Below are positions 34,419 through 42,221 of a stretch of DNA of 49,162 nucleotides, in pieces. Location: contig CAJKMA010000017.1 of assembly GCA_905200905.1 (NCBI GenBank), positions 1 to 49,162 of the forward strand, given 5' to 3'. This stretch comes from an uncultured Bacillota bacterium. GTDB taxonomy: Bacteria; Bacillota; Clostridia; Lachnospirales; Lachnospiraceae. Position 1 is the first letter of the stretch, and every line of letters starts with the position of its first letter. A program made the position numbers and the translations under genes. The notes beneath the pieces were generated by a model. It was given only the letters and a program-made list of their open reading frames with translations, was not told the origin of the DNA and did no database searches.

Positions 34419-34515
34419 CAAAAAGAAAATATTTTGATAGGCATTCACGGACAGTACACACCAGCCATTGGTGCCGCACTGTTTTATATCCAGGAATTTA
34501 TCGGCTCTATCTAAA
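34419..34515 (+). pseudogene. ROK regulator remnant (last 31 codons of a second copy)
   Basis: In plus-strand frame the segment reads KENILIGIHGQYTPAIGA then ALFYIQEFIGSI and a stop. It matches the end of the intact ROK protein (KEQLLTGIHGQYTPAIGA then ALFYIEQFLRSI and a stop). It is too short to be picked up as an ORF and has no start. Together with the adjoining dehydrogenase fragment it shows that a duplicate of the divergent dehydrogenase-ROK pair lost its whole centre. Confidence 0.87.
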
Positions 34516-34516
34516 T

Positions 34517-34575
34517 AAAAAGAACAAAAGCATTGTCCTCTTTATTATTTCATAAAGCTGTCAATGCTTTTGTTC
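34517..34575 (-). terminator. Terminator overlapping the end of the csoR-like gene
   Basis: GAACAAAAGCATTG (34522-34535) and CAATGCTTTTGTTC (34562-34575) form a perfect 14 bp stem. The loop has an inner CTTTAT/ATAAAG pair, and TTTTTATTT follows on the minus strand. One arm lies within the last codons of the csoR-like gene. It ends the long transport operon. Confidence 0.8.
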
Positions 34576-34835
34576 AGTTTTTCCAGGCCTTTTCCATCCT
34601 GCTTCTCTAATTCCTCCTCCAGACAGGTTTCTATATAATGCTTCAGCATCTCTTTTCCTGCTCCGTTAATGGCAGATTTCACTGCTGCCAGCTGAACCAG
34701 AACCTCACTGCAATCCCGGCCTTCTTCTACCATGTTCCGCACAGTCTTCAAATGCCCTGTTGCCCGTGCAATCCGGTTCACCATTGCCTTGTCATACTGC
34801 TTATCCTCTTTAGCTGTAGACGTCTTCATCCGCAT
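34545..34835 (-). CDS. CsoR/CstR family (DUF156) transcriptional repressor
   Basis: 96 residues of the all-helical CsoR family, with NRIARATGHLKTVRNMVEEG. Copper-sensing members bind Cu(I) with Cys-His-Cys at spacing C, +25, +29. Here Cys42 and Cys71 keep the 29-residue spacing, but position +25 is Tyr67 (His66 is one residue off). Persulfide-sensing CstR also keeps only the two cysteines, so the inducer may be persulfide or another thiol-reactive signal rather than copper. The start at 34833-34835 is chosen for GGAG five nt upstream and overlaps the DJ-1-like gene. It is last in the transport operon. Confidence 0.85.
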   Translation of the reverse strand: MRMKTSTAKEDKQYDKAMVNRIARATGHLKTVRNMVEEGRDCSEVLVQLAAVKSAINGAGKEMLKHYIETCLEEELEKQDGKGLEKLNKSIDSFMK

Positions 34836-35397
34836 CTTCACTCCATTCATATCCAATGGCCTGTGCCGCTTTTTCAGCTTCTGTGATATCTAAAATATCA
34901 GAAATTGCCCAAAGTGTAGTATCCAGGCCTGTCATGGTGCTGCCACAGGAATACAGCTTTCCGTCAATCACAGTTTTTACCCCTTGGATTCTCTCGATTC
35001 CTGCTGTAAACATTCTGTTCCAGTTTGCATCCATAGGAAAGTCTGCAATCCTTCTGTGATAAAGCATTCCGGTCTGTGCCAAAAGTGCAGAACCGTTCCC
35101 GATCATCACACAGTAGTCTGCATTCTCAGCCGCCTTCTTAATGATGTTGAGGCTTCTTTCATCCTTCCACAAAAGCCGTCTGGCACCCTTTCCTCCTGGA
35201 ATCAGCAGGATTCCGTCGATTTCTTCCGGCACCAGAAAGTCAGTCCATATCTTTAGTCCATGTACGCTGTTGATTAAATCACCGGAAACAGAAAGATACC
35301 GCACATGAAAATGCTGGGGAAGCTTTCCAAAAAGTTCCACGGGACCAAAAGCATCCATGGTTTCAAAATCATCAAACAAGATTACATTCACATTCAT
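34810..35397 (-). CDS. DJ-1/PfpI family protein lacking the usual cysteine
   Basis: 195 residues of the class I glutamine-amidotransferase-like fold, beginning MNVNVILFDDFETMDAFGPV. The elbow that normally holds the reactive Cys (V-C-T-G-S-A-L-L) reads IGNGSALLAQ, with Gly in place of Cys, so ordinary DJ-1/PfpI chemistry is unlikely. It may act as a binding or sensing protein. It is coupled to the ABC ATPase gene upstream by an ATGA overlap and overlaps the csoR-like gene downstream, so it belongs to the transport operon. Confidence 0.82.
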   Translation of the reverse strand: MNVNVILFDDFETMDAFGPVELFGKLPQHFHVRYLSVSGDLINSVHGLKIWTDFLVPEEIDGILLIPGGKGARRLLWKDERSLNIIKKAAENADYCVMIGNGSALLAQTGMLYHRRIADFPMDANWNRMFTAGIERIQGVKTVIDGKLYSCGSTMTGLDTTLWAISDILDITEAEKAAQAIGYEWSEDADEDVYS

Positions 35398-36020
35398 ATC
35401 TGTTCATCCTTTCGGTTCAACTCTGCCAAATTAATGGTTCTGGTACAAATCCTTTTCGCCAATTCCTGATTGTGCGTTACCATGAGAAGTCCCAGTTTTC
35501 TCTGCTCTACTTCCTTTAGCATCAGATTCCATATCTGAGCCTGGGTAATCACGTCCAGCATGGTACTCATTTCATCTGCAAATAAAAAATGTGTGCCTTG
35601 GAACAGGGAACGTGCCACACAAAATCTCTGCAGCTCACCTCCTGACAGTTCTCTTGGATACCGTTCCAGCCAATCCTTTTCTATGCCCAAGGCTTCCATC
35701 ACTTCATCTCGAAACATGCCGGACTCCTGAAGCACTTTCTTCATTTTCCATCTAGGATTAATTGCCTTCTCTGGATGCTGATAAATCAACTGCACTGGAG
35801 ATACACCTTTTGCTGGCAATGGTTTTCCATCCAGAAGGACTTCTCCTGATACTGGCTTCAAGTACCCTGCCAAAATCTTTACCAGAGTACTTTTTCCATA
35901 TCCGCTTGGTCCTACCAGACCTACCCGTTCCCCTTCTTCGATACGGATGCTCACATCTCTTAAAATCCAGGGGCGGTTTTCACCATATCGAAAACTAATA
36001 TGTTTCCCTTCAATCTGCAT
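35394..36020 (-). CDS. ABC importer ATP-binding protein (Opp/Nik F-type), set 2
   Basis: 208 residues. Walker A GPSGYGKST, signature LSGGELQRF and Walker B FLFADEMST are present, so it should hydrolyse ATP. It is shorter than typical OppF/NikE (about 260) and lacks the usual C-terminal peptide-transporter extension. The ATG at 36018-36020 with GAGGTG upstream is preferred to a GTG two codons earlier. It pairs with the next gene as the two ATPases of the importer. Confidence 0.9.
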   Translation of the reverse strand: MQIEGKHISFRYGENRPWILRDVSIRIEEGERVGLVGPSGYGKSTLVKILAGYLKPVSGEVLLDGKPLPAKGVSPVQLIYQHPEKAINPRWKMKKVLQESGMFRDEVMEALGIEKDWLERYPRELSGGELQRFCVARSLFQGTHFLFADEMSTMLDVITQAQIWNLMLKEVEQRKLGLLMVTHNQELAKRICTRTINLAELNRKDEQI

Positions 36021-36939
36021 GGACACACCTCACCAATCCCCCACGCACTTCTCGCATGGGTATATTTTTTTCACATTCTTCTGTTTTATATGGACATCTG
36101 GGAGAAAACAGACACCCCTTTGGCAGATACTTCGCATAAGGCTGAAAGCCTGAAATAGGCTGAAATCCATTTTGGGGAAGAGCTTCCCACAATGCTTTTG
36201 AATAAGGATGACGAAGAGCCTTGGGACCTTTTCCAAAGTCTGCTGCATCTGCCAGTTCTACCGTGGTTCCTGCATAAAAGACGGCAATACGGTCCGCAAT
36301 ATGAAAAGCTAAATCAATGTCATGGGTAATGAGAACCACTGCCTTCCCTTCATCTGCCAGTTCTCGGAAAATCTTCAAGGCTTCCATTGCCATCTCTAAG
36401 TCTAGTCCTGGAGTAGGTTCATCCGCAATAATGAGCTCTGCCCCACTTATCACGGCAGTTGATACTAAAATCCGTCTGGCCATTCCTCCTGACAACTGAA
36501 ATGGATAGAGTTTTTCTGTTTTTTCATTTAGATGAAAACGCTGGAAAATTTCCTTTTGCAGTTTTATAATTTCTTTACCTGGTTTGTTTCCTCTTACCTG
36601 TTCTCCCACTTTCATAAGTGGATCCAAGTACGAAACAGACTGTGGAACCAGGGCGATTTCTTTTCCTCTTAATTCTTCTTTTTCCTTTTGTCCCAATACC
36701 TTTCCTTTATAGAAAATCTCTCCTGATATGGCAGCATTTTGTGGGAGCAGTCCCATTACTGCGTGAGCCAGAAGACTCTTTCCTGAACCACTGGAACCTG
36801 CTATCGCTACTATTTCCCCCGGGTGCACATCAAGGCTGAGATTGGAAATCACCTTTAAATCATACTGCTCTAATCCTGTATCATACATACGGAAGGACAC
36901 GGATAAATCCTTCACTGCTAAAATTGCTTCTTTTTCCAT
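36010..36939 (-). CDS. ABC importer ATP-binding protein (Opp/Nik D-type), set 2
   Basis: 309 residues. Walker A GSSGSGKSLLAH, signature LSGGMARRI and Walker B LIIADEPTPGLD. The C-terminal oligopeptide-transporter extension with a Cys cluster (GCLFSPRCPYKTEECEKN) is typical of OppD/DppD. It powers uptake by the two permeases encoded just upstream. Confidence 0.93.
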   Translation of the reverse strand: MEKEAILAVKDLSVSFRMYDTGLEQYDLKVISNLSLDVHPGEIVAIAGSSGSGKSLLAHAVMGLLPQNAAISGEIFYKGKVLGQKEKEELRGKEIALVPQSVSYLDPLMKVGEQVRGNKPGKEIIKLQKEIFQRFHLNEKTEKLYPFQLSGGMARRILVSTAVISGAELIIADEPTPGLDLEMAMEALKIFRELADEGKAVVLITHDIDLAFHIADRIAVFYAGTTVELADAADFGKGPKALRHPYSKALWEALPQNGFQPISGFQPYAKYLPKGCLFSPRCPYKTEECEKNIPMREVRGGLVRCVHAD

Positions 36940-36948
36940 CTCTGCCTC

Positions 36949-37791
36949 CTATTCGTGACTACTGTATGGGTCGATAATTTTCTTCATATTTTCTCCCAGT
37001 TTATCAAACAACAAAACAATGATAACCAGCATAAGACCTGGGAAAAAAGCTAACCACCACATACCTGTAGATAAATATTTCATAGATTCTGATAGAATAA
37101 TACCAATGGCTGGCTGCTCCGGAGAAAGTCCGAATCCCAGAAAAGTCAGACCGGATTCGTGCATAATGGCATGGGGAAACATAAGAATCAGTCCAATAAG
37201 AAACTGGGGAACCATATGGGGTAAAATGTGATGTACGGTAATCCACCAATTAGAATGTCCCAGTTTTCTGGACACTTCTATGTACTGCTGAGAGCGAAGC
37301 TGCAGCACCTCACTGCGGATAATTCTTGCAAGTCCAGTCCAATGGGTAATAGCCACACCAATGAGAACACCTTTCAGCCCTTTTCCACAGGCAAAAGAAA
37401 TCAAAATCAGAAGCACTGTATGTGGAATTCCCATCACCAGGTCAATCAACCAGTTCATAAAATGATCCAGCCAGGATTTTCCAGTGGCAGCTACCACTCC
37501 TACAATCAGGGCAATCACCGCACTGACACTGGATGCCACCACACCTACCACAATGCTCACAGAAAGTCCCTTTATGGTTCTTACCAGCATATCTCTGCCA
37601 AGCATGTCTGTTCCAAAAGGATGTTCCAGGGAAGGAGGCAATGCCTTTTTTGAAAAATCTGCAGCTATCTGGCCATCTCCTAAAAAAGCACCCGACACAT
37701 AAATCCCCAGAAGGACCAGAAAAATGACTGCTGCATAAATAATGATTTTCGTACGCCTATTCAGTCCCCGCTTAGCTGTCACACTACTCAT
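36949..37791 (-). CDS. ABC importer permease (OppC/NikC-like), set 2
   Basis: 280 residues, five to six membrane helices. The N-terminal region has the DppC/NikC-type HPFGTDMLGRDMLVRTIKG, and the binding-protein-dependent transport EAA loop lies near KLGHSNWWITVHHILPHMVP. It overlaps the partner permease by 8 nt. Confidence 0.92.
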   Translation of the reverse strand: MSSVTAKRGLNRRTKIIIYAAVIFLVLLGIYVSGAFLGDGQIAADFSKKALPPSLEHPFGTDMLGRDMLVRTIKGLSVSIVVGVVASSVSAVIALIVGVVAATGKSWLDHFMNWLIDLVMGIPHTVLLILISFACGKGLKGVLIGVAITHWTGLARIIRSEVLQLRSQQYIEVSRKLGHSNWWITVHHILPHMVPQFLIGLILMFPHAIMHESGLTFLGFGLSPEQPAIGIILSESMKYLSTGMWWLAFFPGLMLVIIVLLFDKLGENMKKIIDPYSSHE

Positions 37792-38776
37792 TTCTGTATC
37801 CCTCCCTTATCTGCGGATCTACAATTCCATATATCATATTTGCCAGCATATTTCCCAAAAAGACAAACAAGGTGCTAAACAAAGTAATTCCCAAAAGTAA
37901 AGGAATATCAGAGCCCATTCCTGCTGCTGAAGCCGCTGCCCCAAGTCCAGGATAAGAAAAAACATTTTCTGCCAGCACAGAACCTCCGAACAATTCGCTA
38001 AAAGAACCAAACTGCATGGTCACTGCTGGAAGCAAAATATTCCGAAATCCATGACGTTTTAAAATACTCCAGGATGATTCTCCTCTTGCCTTAGCAAACA
38101 GTACATAATCACTTTCCAGCACATCTACCAATTTTTCTCTGGTATGCAAGGCTACATTCGCAAAAGACAAAAAGCTGAGAGTAAGAGCCGGCAGGATCAA
38201 ATGGTGAATTCTCTGCAAAAGAGTGACTTCTTCTGCCGGAACTCCGGCTGGAACACTCATTCCCATGGGAAACCATCCAAGCTGCACAGAAAAAATCATA
38301 AGGAACACAATTCCAATCCAAAATGTAGGTATGGAACACATGATCAGGCACAATTTTTTCAGGATTTTATCTGGCCATCTGCCATGAAACACTCCCATAA
38401 CACAGCCCATGGCAAAACCAAAAACTCCGGAAAAAAACCAGGCCGTCAGCATTAGTGCCAGAGATGCCACAAACTTTTCTTTAATAATATCTAAAACTGG
38501 GCGGCGATAAAGACGGGAAACTCCAAAATCTCCATGAAGCAAAGAATTTCCCCATGCCAAAAACCGTTCTACCGGAGGGTCATTTAATCCCCAATATTCT
38601 GCTATTTTTTCTCTCTGCTCCACACTTACATTGGGTACAGAACCAACATACTGCTGTACTGGATCTACTGGCGAAAGACTCACCAGCACAAAACTGATAA
38701 CACTCACTGCAAAGAGAAGTGTTATCATCCTCAGCAGATATTTACCAATAAACTTCAGATAATATTTACTCCTCAT
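37784..38776 (-). CDS. ABC importer permease (OppB/NikB-like), set 2
   Basis: 330 residues with six hydrophobic helices. It has the N-terminal OppB/NikB pattern LLRMITLLFAVSVISFVLV, followed by PVDPVQQYVG and FLAWGNSLLHGDFGVS, with the EAA-type loop ARGESSWSILKRHGFRNILL. The start at 38774-38776 has AGGAG; the longer frame from 38839 is upstream shadow. It forms the membrane channel with the next permease. Confidence 0.92.
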   Translation of the reverse strand: MRSKYYLKFIGKYLLRMITLLFAVSVISFVLVSLSPVDPVQQYVGSVPNVSVEQREKIAEYWGLNDPPVERFLAWGNSLLHGDFGVSRLYRRPVLDIIKEKFVASLALMLTAWFFSGVFGFAMGCVMGVFHGRWPDKILKKLCLIMCSIPTFWIGIVFLMIFSVQLGWFPMGMSVPAGVPAEEVTLLQRIHHLILPALTLSFLSFANVALHTREKLVDVLESDYVLFAKARGESSWSILKRHGFRNILLPAVTMQFGSFSELFGGSVLAENVFSYPGLGAAASAAGMGSDIPLLLGITLFSTLFVFLGNMLANMIYGIVDPQIREGYRNE

Positions 38777-38807
38777 ATGTATTCTCCTGCTTTTATTTGG
38801 CTTTCCT

Positions 38808-40460
38808 TTATTCCCATGTCCATTCTTCCAGGTTGGCAATCAGCGGCCATGCCTGTCCATGTGCATGGATTCTCTGGTTTCCAATCTTTAATCCATCTTT
38901 CACATAATACAGATGAGTCATATTCACATAGAACGCCCAGGGTGCTTCGCCTCTCATAGAAGTACCTGTGGTGCCGTCCCACTGAGCTTTCTGCCACCAT
39001 TCATAAGAATCTTCAATGGTAAGAGAATTCATTGCCTTGTTCAGATATTCATCCGTTTTTTCACTGGTATAGAACTCTGGATTATACCAGTCTGTCTTAC
39101 CTGCATTGTTGCTGTGATACAGCATATAGGAAGTCATGGGACTATCCGAACCCCATCCCATAATCATGGGTTCTGAGAACATCCTCTTAATGGTATCATC
39201 TTCACTTACACCCTCTACCGTGATATCAAAGCCCATATTTTCTTTTGCCTGATTTGCTACCGACATAGCCACTGCCTGTCTCATAGAGTCTCCTGCAAAG
39301 TACATAAGGTTAAACGCAAGCTTCGCGCCATCTTTTTCCCTAATTCCATCTCCATCTTGATCCACCCATCCGGCTTTTTCTAAAAGTCCTACGGCATAAT
39401 CTACATCTGTCTCAATGACATCTTCCTCATTCCACCATGGAAGTCCGTCACATTCTGAATAAGCGGGATTTGCCAAACCATTCAAAGCTTCCTCAATAAT
39501 CTGCTGGCGGTCAATGCCATAACACAGGGCCTTTCTTACATTTACATCACAGGTAATGTTATTACCAATCTTGTAACCATCCTCTGTTGTTTTTCCTTCA
39601 TCAGGAACCGTAGGAAGAGTGATTCCTCTGTTATCTACTGATTTTACTTGTTCTACATGCATTCCCGGAATTTCTGTTGTGGCAAGTGTGGCAGAGGTCA
39701 GAGCAATATCCACTTCTCCTGCTTTCGCTGCTACAAATCTGGCATCTTCTTCCTGAATCAGGAACACTGCTCTTTGAATCTGAGGTTTTGTTCCATAATA
39801 ATCCTCATTTGCCTCCAGGATAAACTGCTGCCCTTTGTCCCACTGAACCATTTTATAAGGGCCAGAGCCAATAATCTGCTCCACAGAAAGTCCAAACTTG
39901 TCTGTATAGGCCTTTTCCGGTACAATTCCCATCTGAGCTACGGTATAGATAAAAGTCACACAAGGTTTATTTAATTGAAATTCCACTGTAGTATCATCCA
40001 CTGCAGTACAGCTTTCCATCATGGTCAAATCCATGTAAGTTGCCTTTTCCTTGGCTGTCAGGAAGGTAAATGCTACATCTGAGGCTTTTAACGCTTCTCC
40101 ATTCGTAAACTTTACATCATCCCGAATTTTAAAGGTCCAAGTCAAAGCATCATCACTTACCTCGTACTCTGTAGCTAAATCATTTACCAGTTTATCATCA
40201 CCATTTACTTTTACTAAAGTGGAATACAGCGGGGAACCTGTATAACCAAATCCTGTACAGGGGTCAAAAGAATCACCTTCACTGGAAAATCCAATCACGA
40301 CTTCCGATTTCTCTGTTTCCGTACTTGCTTCCTTTTTACTCTCTTCTTTCTGACTTTCCTGTTTTACTGATGTGGTGCCGGAATCTCCATTACTTCCGCA
40401 GCTTGTGGCGAGCATGGACGCACATAATAACATGGTAAGCATAACGCTTTTCTTTTTCAT
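38808..40460 (-). CDS. ABC importer substrate-binding lipoprotein (SBP family 5), set 2
   Basis: 550 residues. A signal peptide MKKKSVMLTMLLCASMLATS ends at a lipobox Cys (about residue 21), so it is anchored outside the membrane. The family 5 (OppA/NikA/DppA) fold is seen in GEALKASDVAFTFLTAKEKA, LNKPCVTFIYTVAQMGIVPE and an EF-hand-like DGDGIREKDG. The ligand (peptide, nickel-chelate or other chelate) cannot be read from sequence. The start at 40458-40460 has GGAGG; a longer frame from 40496 is rejected. Confidence 0.92.
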   Translation of the reverse strand: MKKKSVMLTMLLCASMLATSCGSNGDSGTTSVKQESQKEESKKEASTETEKSEVVIGFSSEGDSFDPCTGFGYTGSPLYSTLVKVNGDDKLVNDLATEYEVSDDALTWTFKIRDDVKFTNGEALKASDVAFTFLTAKEKATYMDLTMMESCTAVDDTTVEFQLNKPCVTFIYTVAQMGIVPEKAYTDKFGLSVEQIIGSGPYKMVQWDKGQQFILEANEDYYGTKPQIQRAVFLIQEEDARFVAAKAGEVDIALTSATLATTEIPGMHVEQVKSVDNRGITLPTVPDEGKTTEDGYKIGNNITCDVNVRKALCYGIDRQQIIEEALNGLANPAYSECDGLPWWNEEDVIETDVDYAVGLLEKAGWVDQDGDGIREKDGAKLAFNLMYFAGDSMRQAVAMSVANQAKENMGFDITVEGVSEDDTIKRMFSEPMIMGWGSDSPMTSYMLYHSNNAGKTDWYNPEFYTSEKTDEYLNKAMNSLTIEDSYEWWQKAQWDGTTGTSMRGEAPWAFYVNMTHLYYVKDGLKIGNQRIHAHGQAWPLIANLEEWTWE

Positions 40461-40507
40461 GAATTTTATCCTCCTGGTATTTGTCATTGAAACCAATTAT
40501 AGACAAG

Positions 40508-40535
40508 AAAAACCCAGAGCGGAAGCCGCCCTGGG
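40508..40535 (-). terminator. Terminator or attenuator between the two ABC importer sets
   Basis: CCCAG-A-GCGG / CCGC-C-CTGGG (40513-40535) forms a GC-rich stem with a 3 nt loop and is followed by TTTTT on the minus strand. It lies 48 bp before the start of the set 2 binding-protein gene, followed at once by TATAAT (around 40494-40499), so set 2 may restart there. Confidence 0.75.
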
Positions 40536-40650
40536 GGATATATTTTCAACTTTCTTTTTCTATACAAATCACCTGTATTTCCTGTGTCCTGCCTGCTTCT
40601 TCCCTAATTTCTTTTTTGCACAGCATCCCTATCCGGGGGTTTTGTGAATC
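40536..40650. other. Leader-like gap between the two ABC importer sets
   Basis: This 115 bp gap between set 1 and the terminator holds a possible 26-codon minus-strand ORF (MLCKKEIREEAG..., about 40539-40619) with a poor ribosome site. No known riboswitch is recognised. It may be an attenuator leader, but this is weak. Confidence 0.3.
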
Positions 40651-41409
40651 CTAAAACACAGATTCTACCAGCATTTTTGTATATTCGTTTTCCGGCCTCA
40701 GGATCACTTCATCCGGTGTTCCTTCTTCCACGATTCTTCCATCTTTCATCACCAGCACTCGGTCACAAAACATCTGCACCAATGCCAGGTTATGGCAGAT
40801 AAAAAGGTACGAAAGATTTCTCTCTTCTTTCAAGTTTTTCAGTAACTCCATAACCTGCTGCTGCACGGTTACATCCAAAGCACTGGTAGCTTCATCGCAA
40901 ATGACCATCTTCGGTTTCACAGCCAAAGCTCTGGCAATGGCTGCTCTCTGACACTGTCCTCCGCTGACTTCATGGGGATAACGCTCATAAAACTCTTTTG
41001 GCAGTCCACACTGCTCTAAAAGTTCCAGAACCCTCTCCCTTGTCTCTATTTTTGAGACGCCATGATTTCTAAGGCTCTCCCCGATTCCGTTTCCCAAGGT
41101 CTTTCTTGGGTCAAAAGAAGATGCCGGATTTTGAAAAACCATCTGGATTTCTCCATAAGCCTCTCTTAGTTTTTTTCCTTTTGCTCTGGTGATATCCCGA
41201 TTTTCCAGAAGAATCCTTCCTTCTGTGGCATCTGTCAATCTAGCAATGATTTTGGCAAGTGTACTCTTTCCGCTTCCGGATTCTCCTACAATTCCAAGGA
41301 CTTCTCCCTGATAAAGCTGAAAACTGACATGACTGACCGCCGTAAAATCAGGTTTTCCTTCTGTAACGAATACCTTTGTGATATCTTCTACTTCTAAAAC
41401 TGGTCTCAT
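40651..41409 (-). CDS. ABC importer ATP-binding protein (Opp/Nik F-type), set 1
   Basis: 252 residues. Walker A GESGSGKST, signature VSGGQCQRA and Walker B MVICDEATSALD, followed by the H-loop FICHNLALV, all as in NikE/OppF. It adjoins the D-type gene with no gap, so translation is coupled. It ends set 1. Confidence 0.94.
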   Translation of the reverse strand: MRPVLEVEDITKVFVTEGKPDFTAVSHVSFQLYQGEVLGIVGESGSGKSTLAKIIARLTDATEGRILLENRDITRAKGKKLREAYGEIQMVFQNPASSFDPRKTLGNGIGESLRNHGVSKIETRERVLELLEQCGLPKEFYERYPHEVSGGQCQRAAIARALAVKPKMVICDEATSALDVTVQQQVMELLKNLKEERNLSYLFICHNLALVQMFCDRVLVMKDGRIVEEGTPDEVILRPENEYTKMLVESVF

Positions 41410-42192
41410 TTATGCCCTCCGTAATTTTGGCACTGCGGACAACAATTTCCTAGTATAATTATTTTCCGGTGCTTCCAGCACTTGTTTTGCTGCCCCGTAT
41501 TCCATGACCTGTCCTTCTTTTAATACCAGAAGGGTATCTGCCATAGCAGATACCACGCTAATATCATGTGTCACTAAAATAATAGCAGTGCCAAACAGTT
41601 CTCTAAGGGACATCATCTGCTGTACTACTTGTCGCTGGACTGCCACATCCAAAGCACTTGTAGGCTCATCTGCCAGAAGAACTGGGGGCTCCATAATCAT
41701 AGCAATGGCAATCCCCACTCTCTGATTCATTCCACCAGATAACTCAAAGGGATAACTGTTCCAAATCCTTTCTCCATCCTGAAACTTCAATTTTTCAAAT
41801 AAACTCAATGCCTTTTTTTTCGCGTCTTCCTTGGACATCTTTTTATGAGCAGTAATACTTTCATAAATCTGTTCTCCTATGGTACGAATGGGACACAAAG
41901 CTGCCCCCGCATCTTGGAAAATCATACCAAGTTTTTCCCCACAGATTTTCTGCATTTCCTTCTTGGACAAATCGGGGATATCCTTCCCTTGAAACCAGAT
42001 ATCTCCCCGTGTCACCCTTCCGCTTTCCCCTAGAAGTCCCATGGCAGCCTTTAAAAGAGTGCTTTTCCCACTTCCAGATTCCCCTACAATTCCTAGAATT
42101 TCTCCCGCATGTAAAGAAAAATTCACATCATGAACTACTGCCTGCCCGTTAAAAGAAATTTCCACGGACTGATAGTTTAATATTTCTTTCAT
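41410..42192 (-). CDS. ABC importer ATP-binding protein (Opp/Nik D-type), set 1
   Basis: 260 residues. Walker A GESGSGKST, Q-loop IFQDAGAAL, signature LSGGMNQRV, Walker B VLLADEPTSALD and H-loop LVTHDISVV. It lacks the long Cys-bearing C-terminal extension of OppD, closer to NikD. It works with the F-type ATPase and the permeases of set 1. Confidence 0.94.
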   Translation of the reverse strand: MKEILNYQSVEISFNGQAVVHDVNFSLHAGEILGIVGESGSGKSTLLKAAMGLLGESGRVTRGDIWFQGKDIPDLSKKEMQKICGEKLGMIFQDAGAALCPIRTIGEQIYESITAHKKMSKEDAKKKALSLFEKLKFQDGERIWNSYPFELSGGMNQRVGIAIAMIMEPPVLLADEPTSALDVAVQRQVVQQMMSLRELFGTAIILVTHDISVVSAMADTLLVLKEGQVMEYGAAKQVLEAPENNYTRKLLSAVPKLRRA

Positions 42193-42221
42193 CTCATTTC
42201 TCCTTATGCCCAGGAATCCTC

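Noticed and set aside
33682..34479. A complete 265-residue protein
   Set aside because: Its first 21 residues are antisense to a ROK gene tail and the rest is the C-terminal half of a dehydrogenase, so it is a deletion product.
40536..40650. Possible cobalamin or nickel riboswitch upstream of the set 2 binding protein
   Set aside because: A few short motif-like words (AGGGAAG, CAGGTG) occur, but not the ordered cores of those families.
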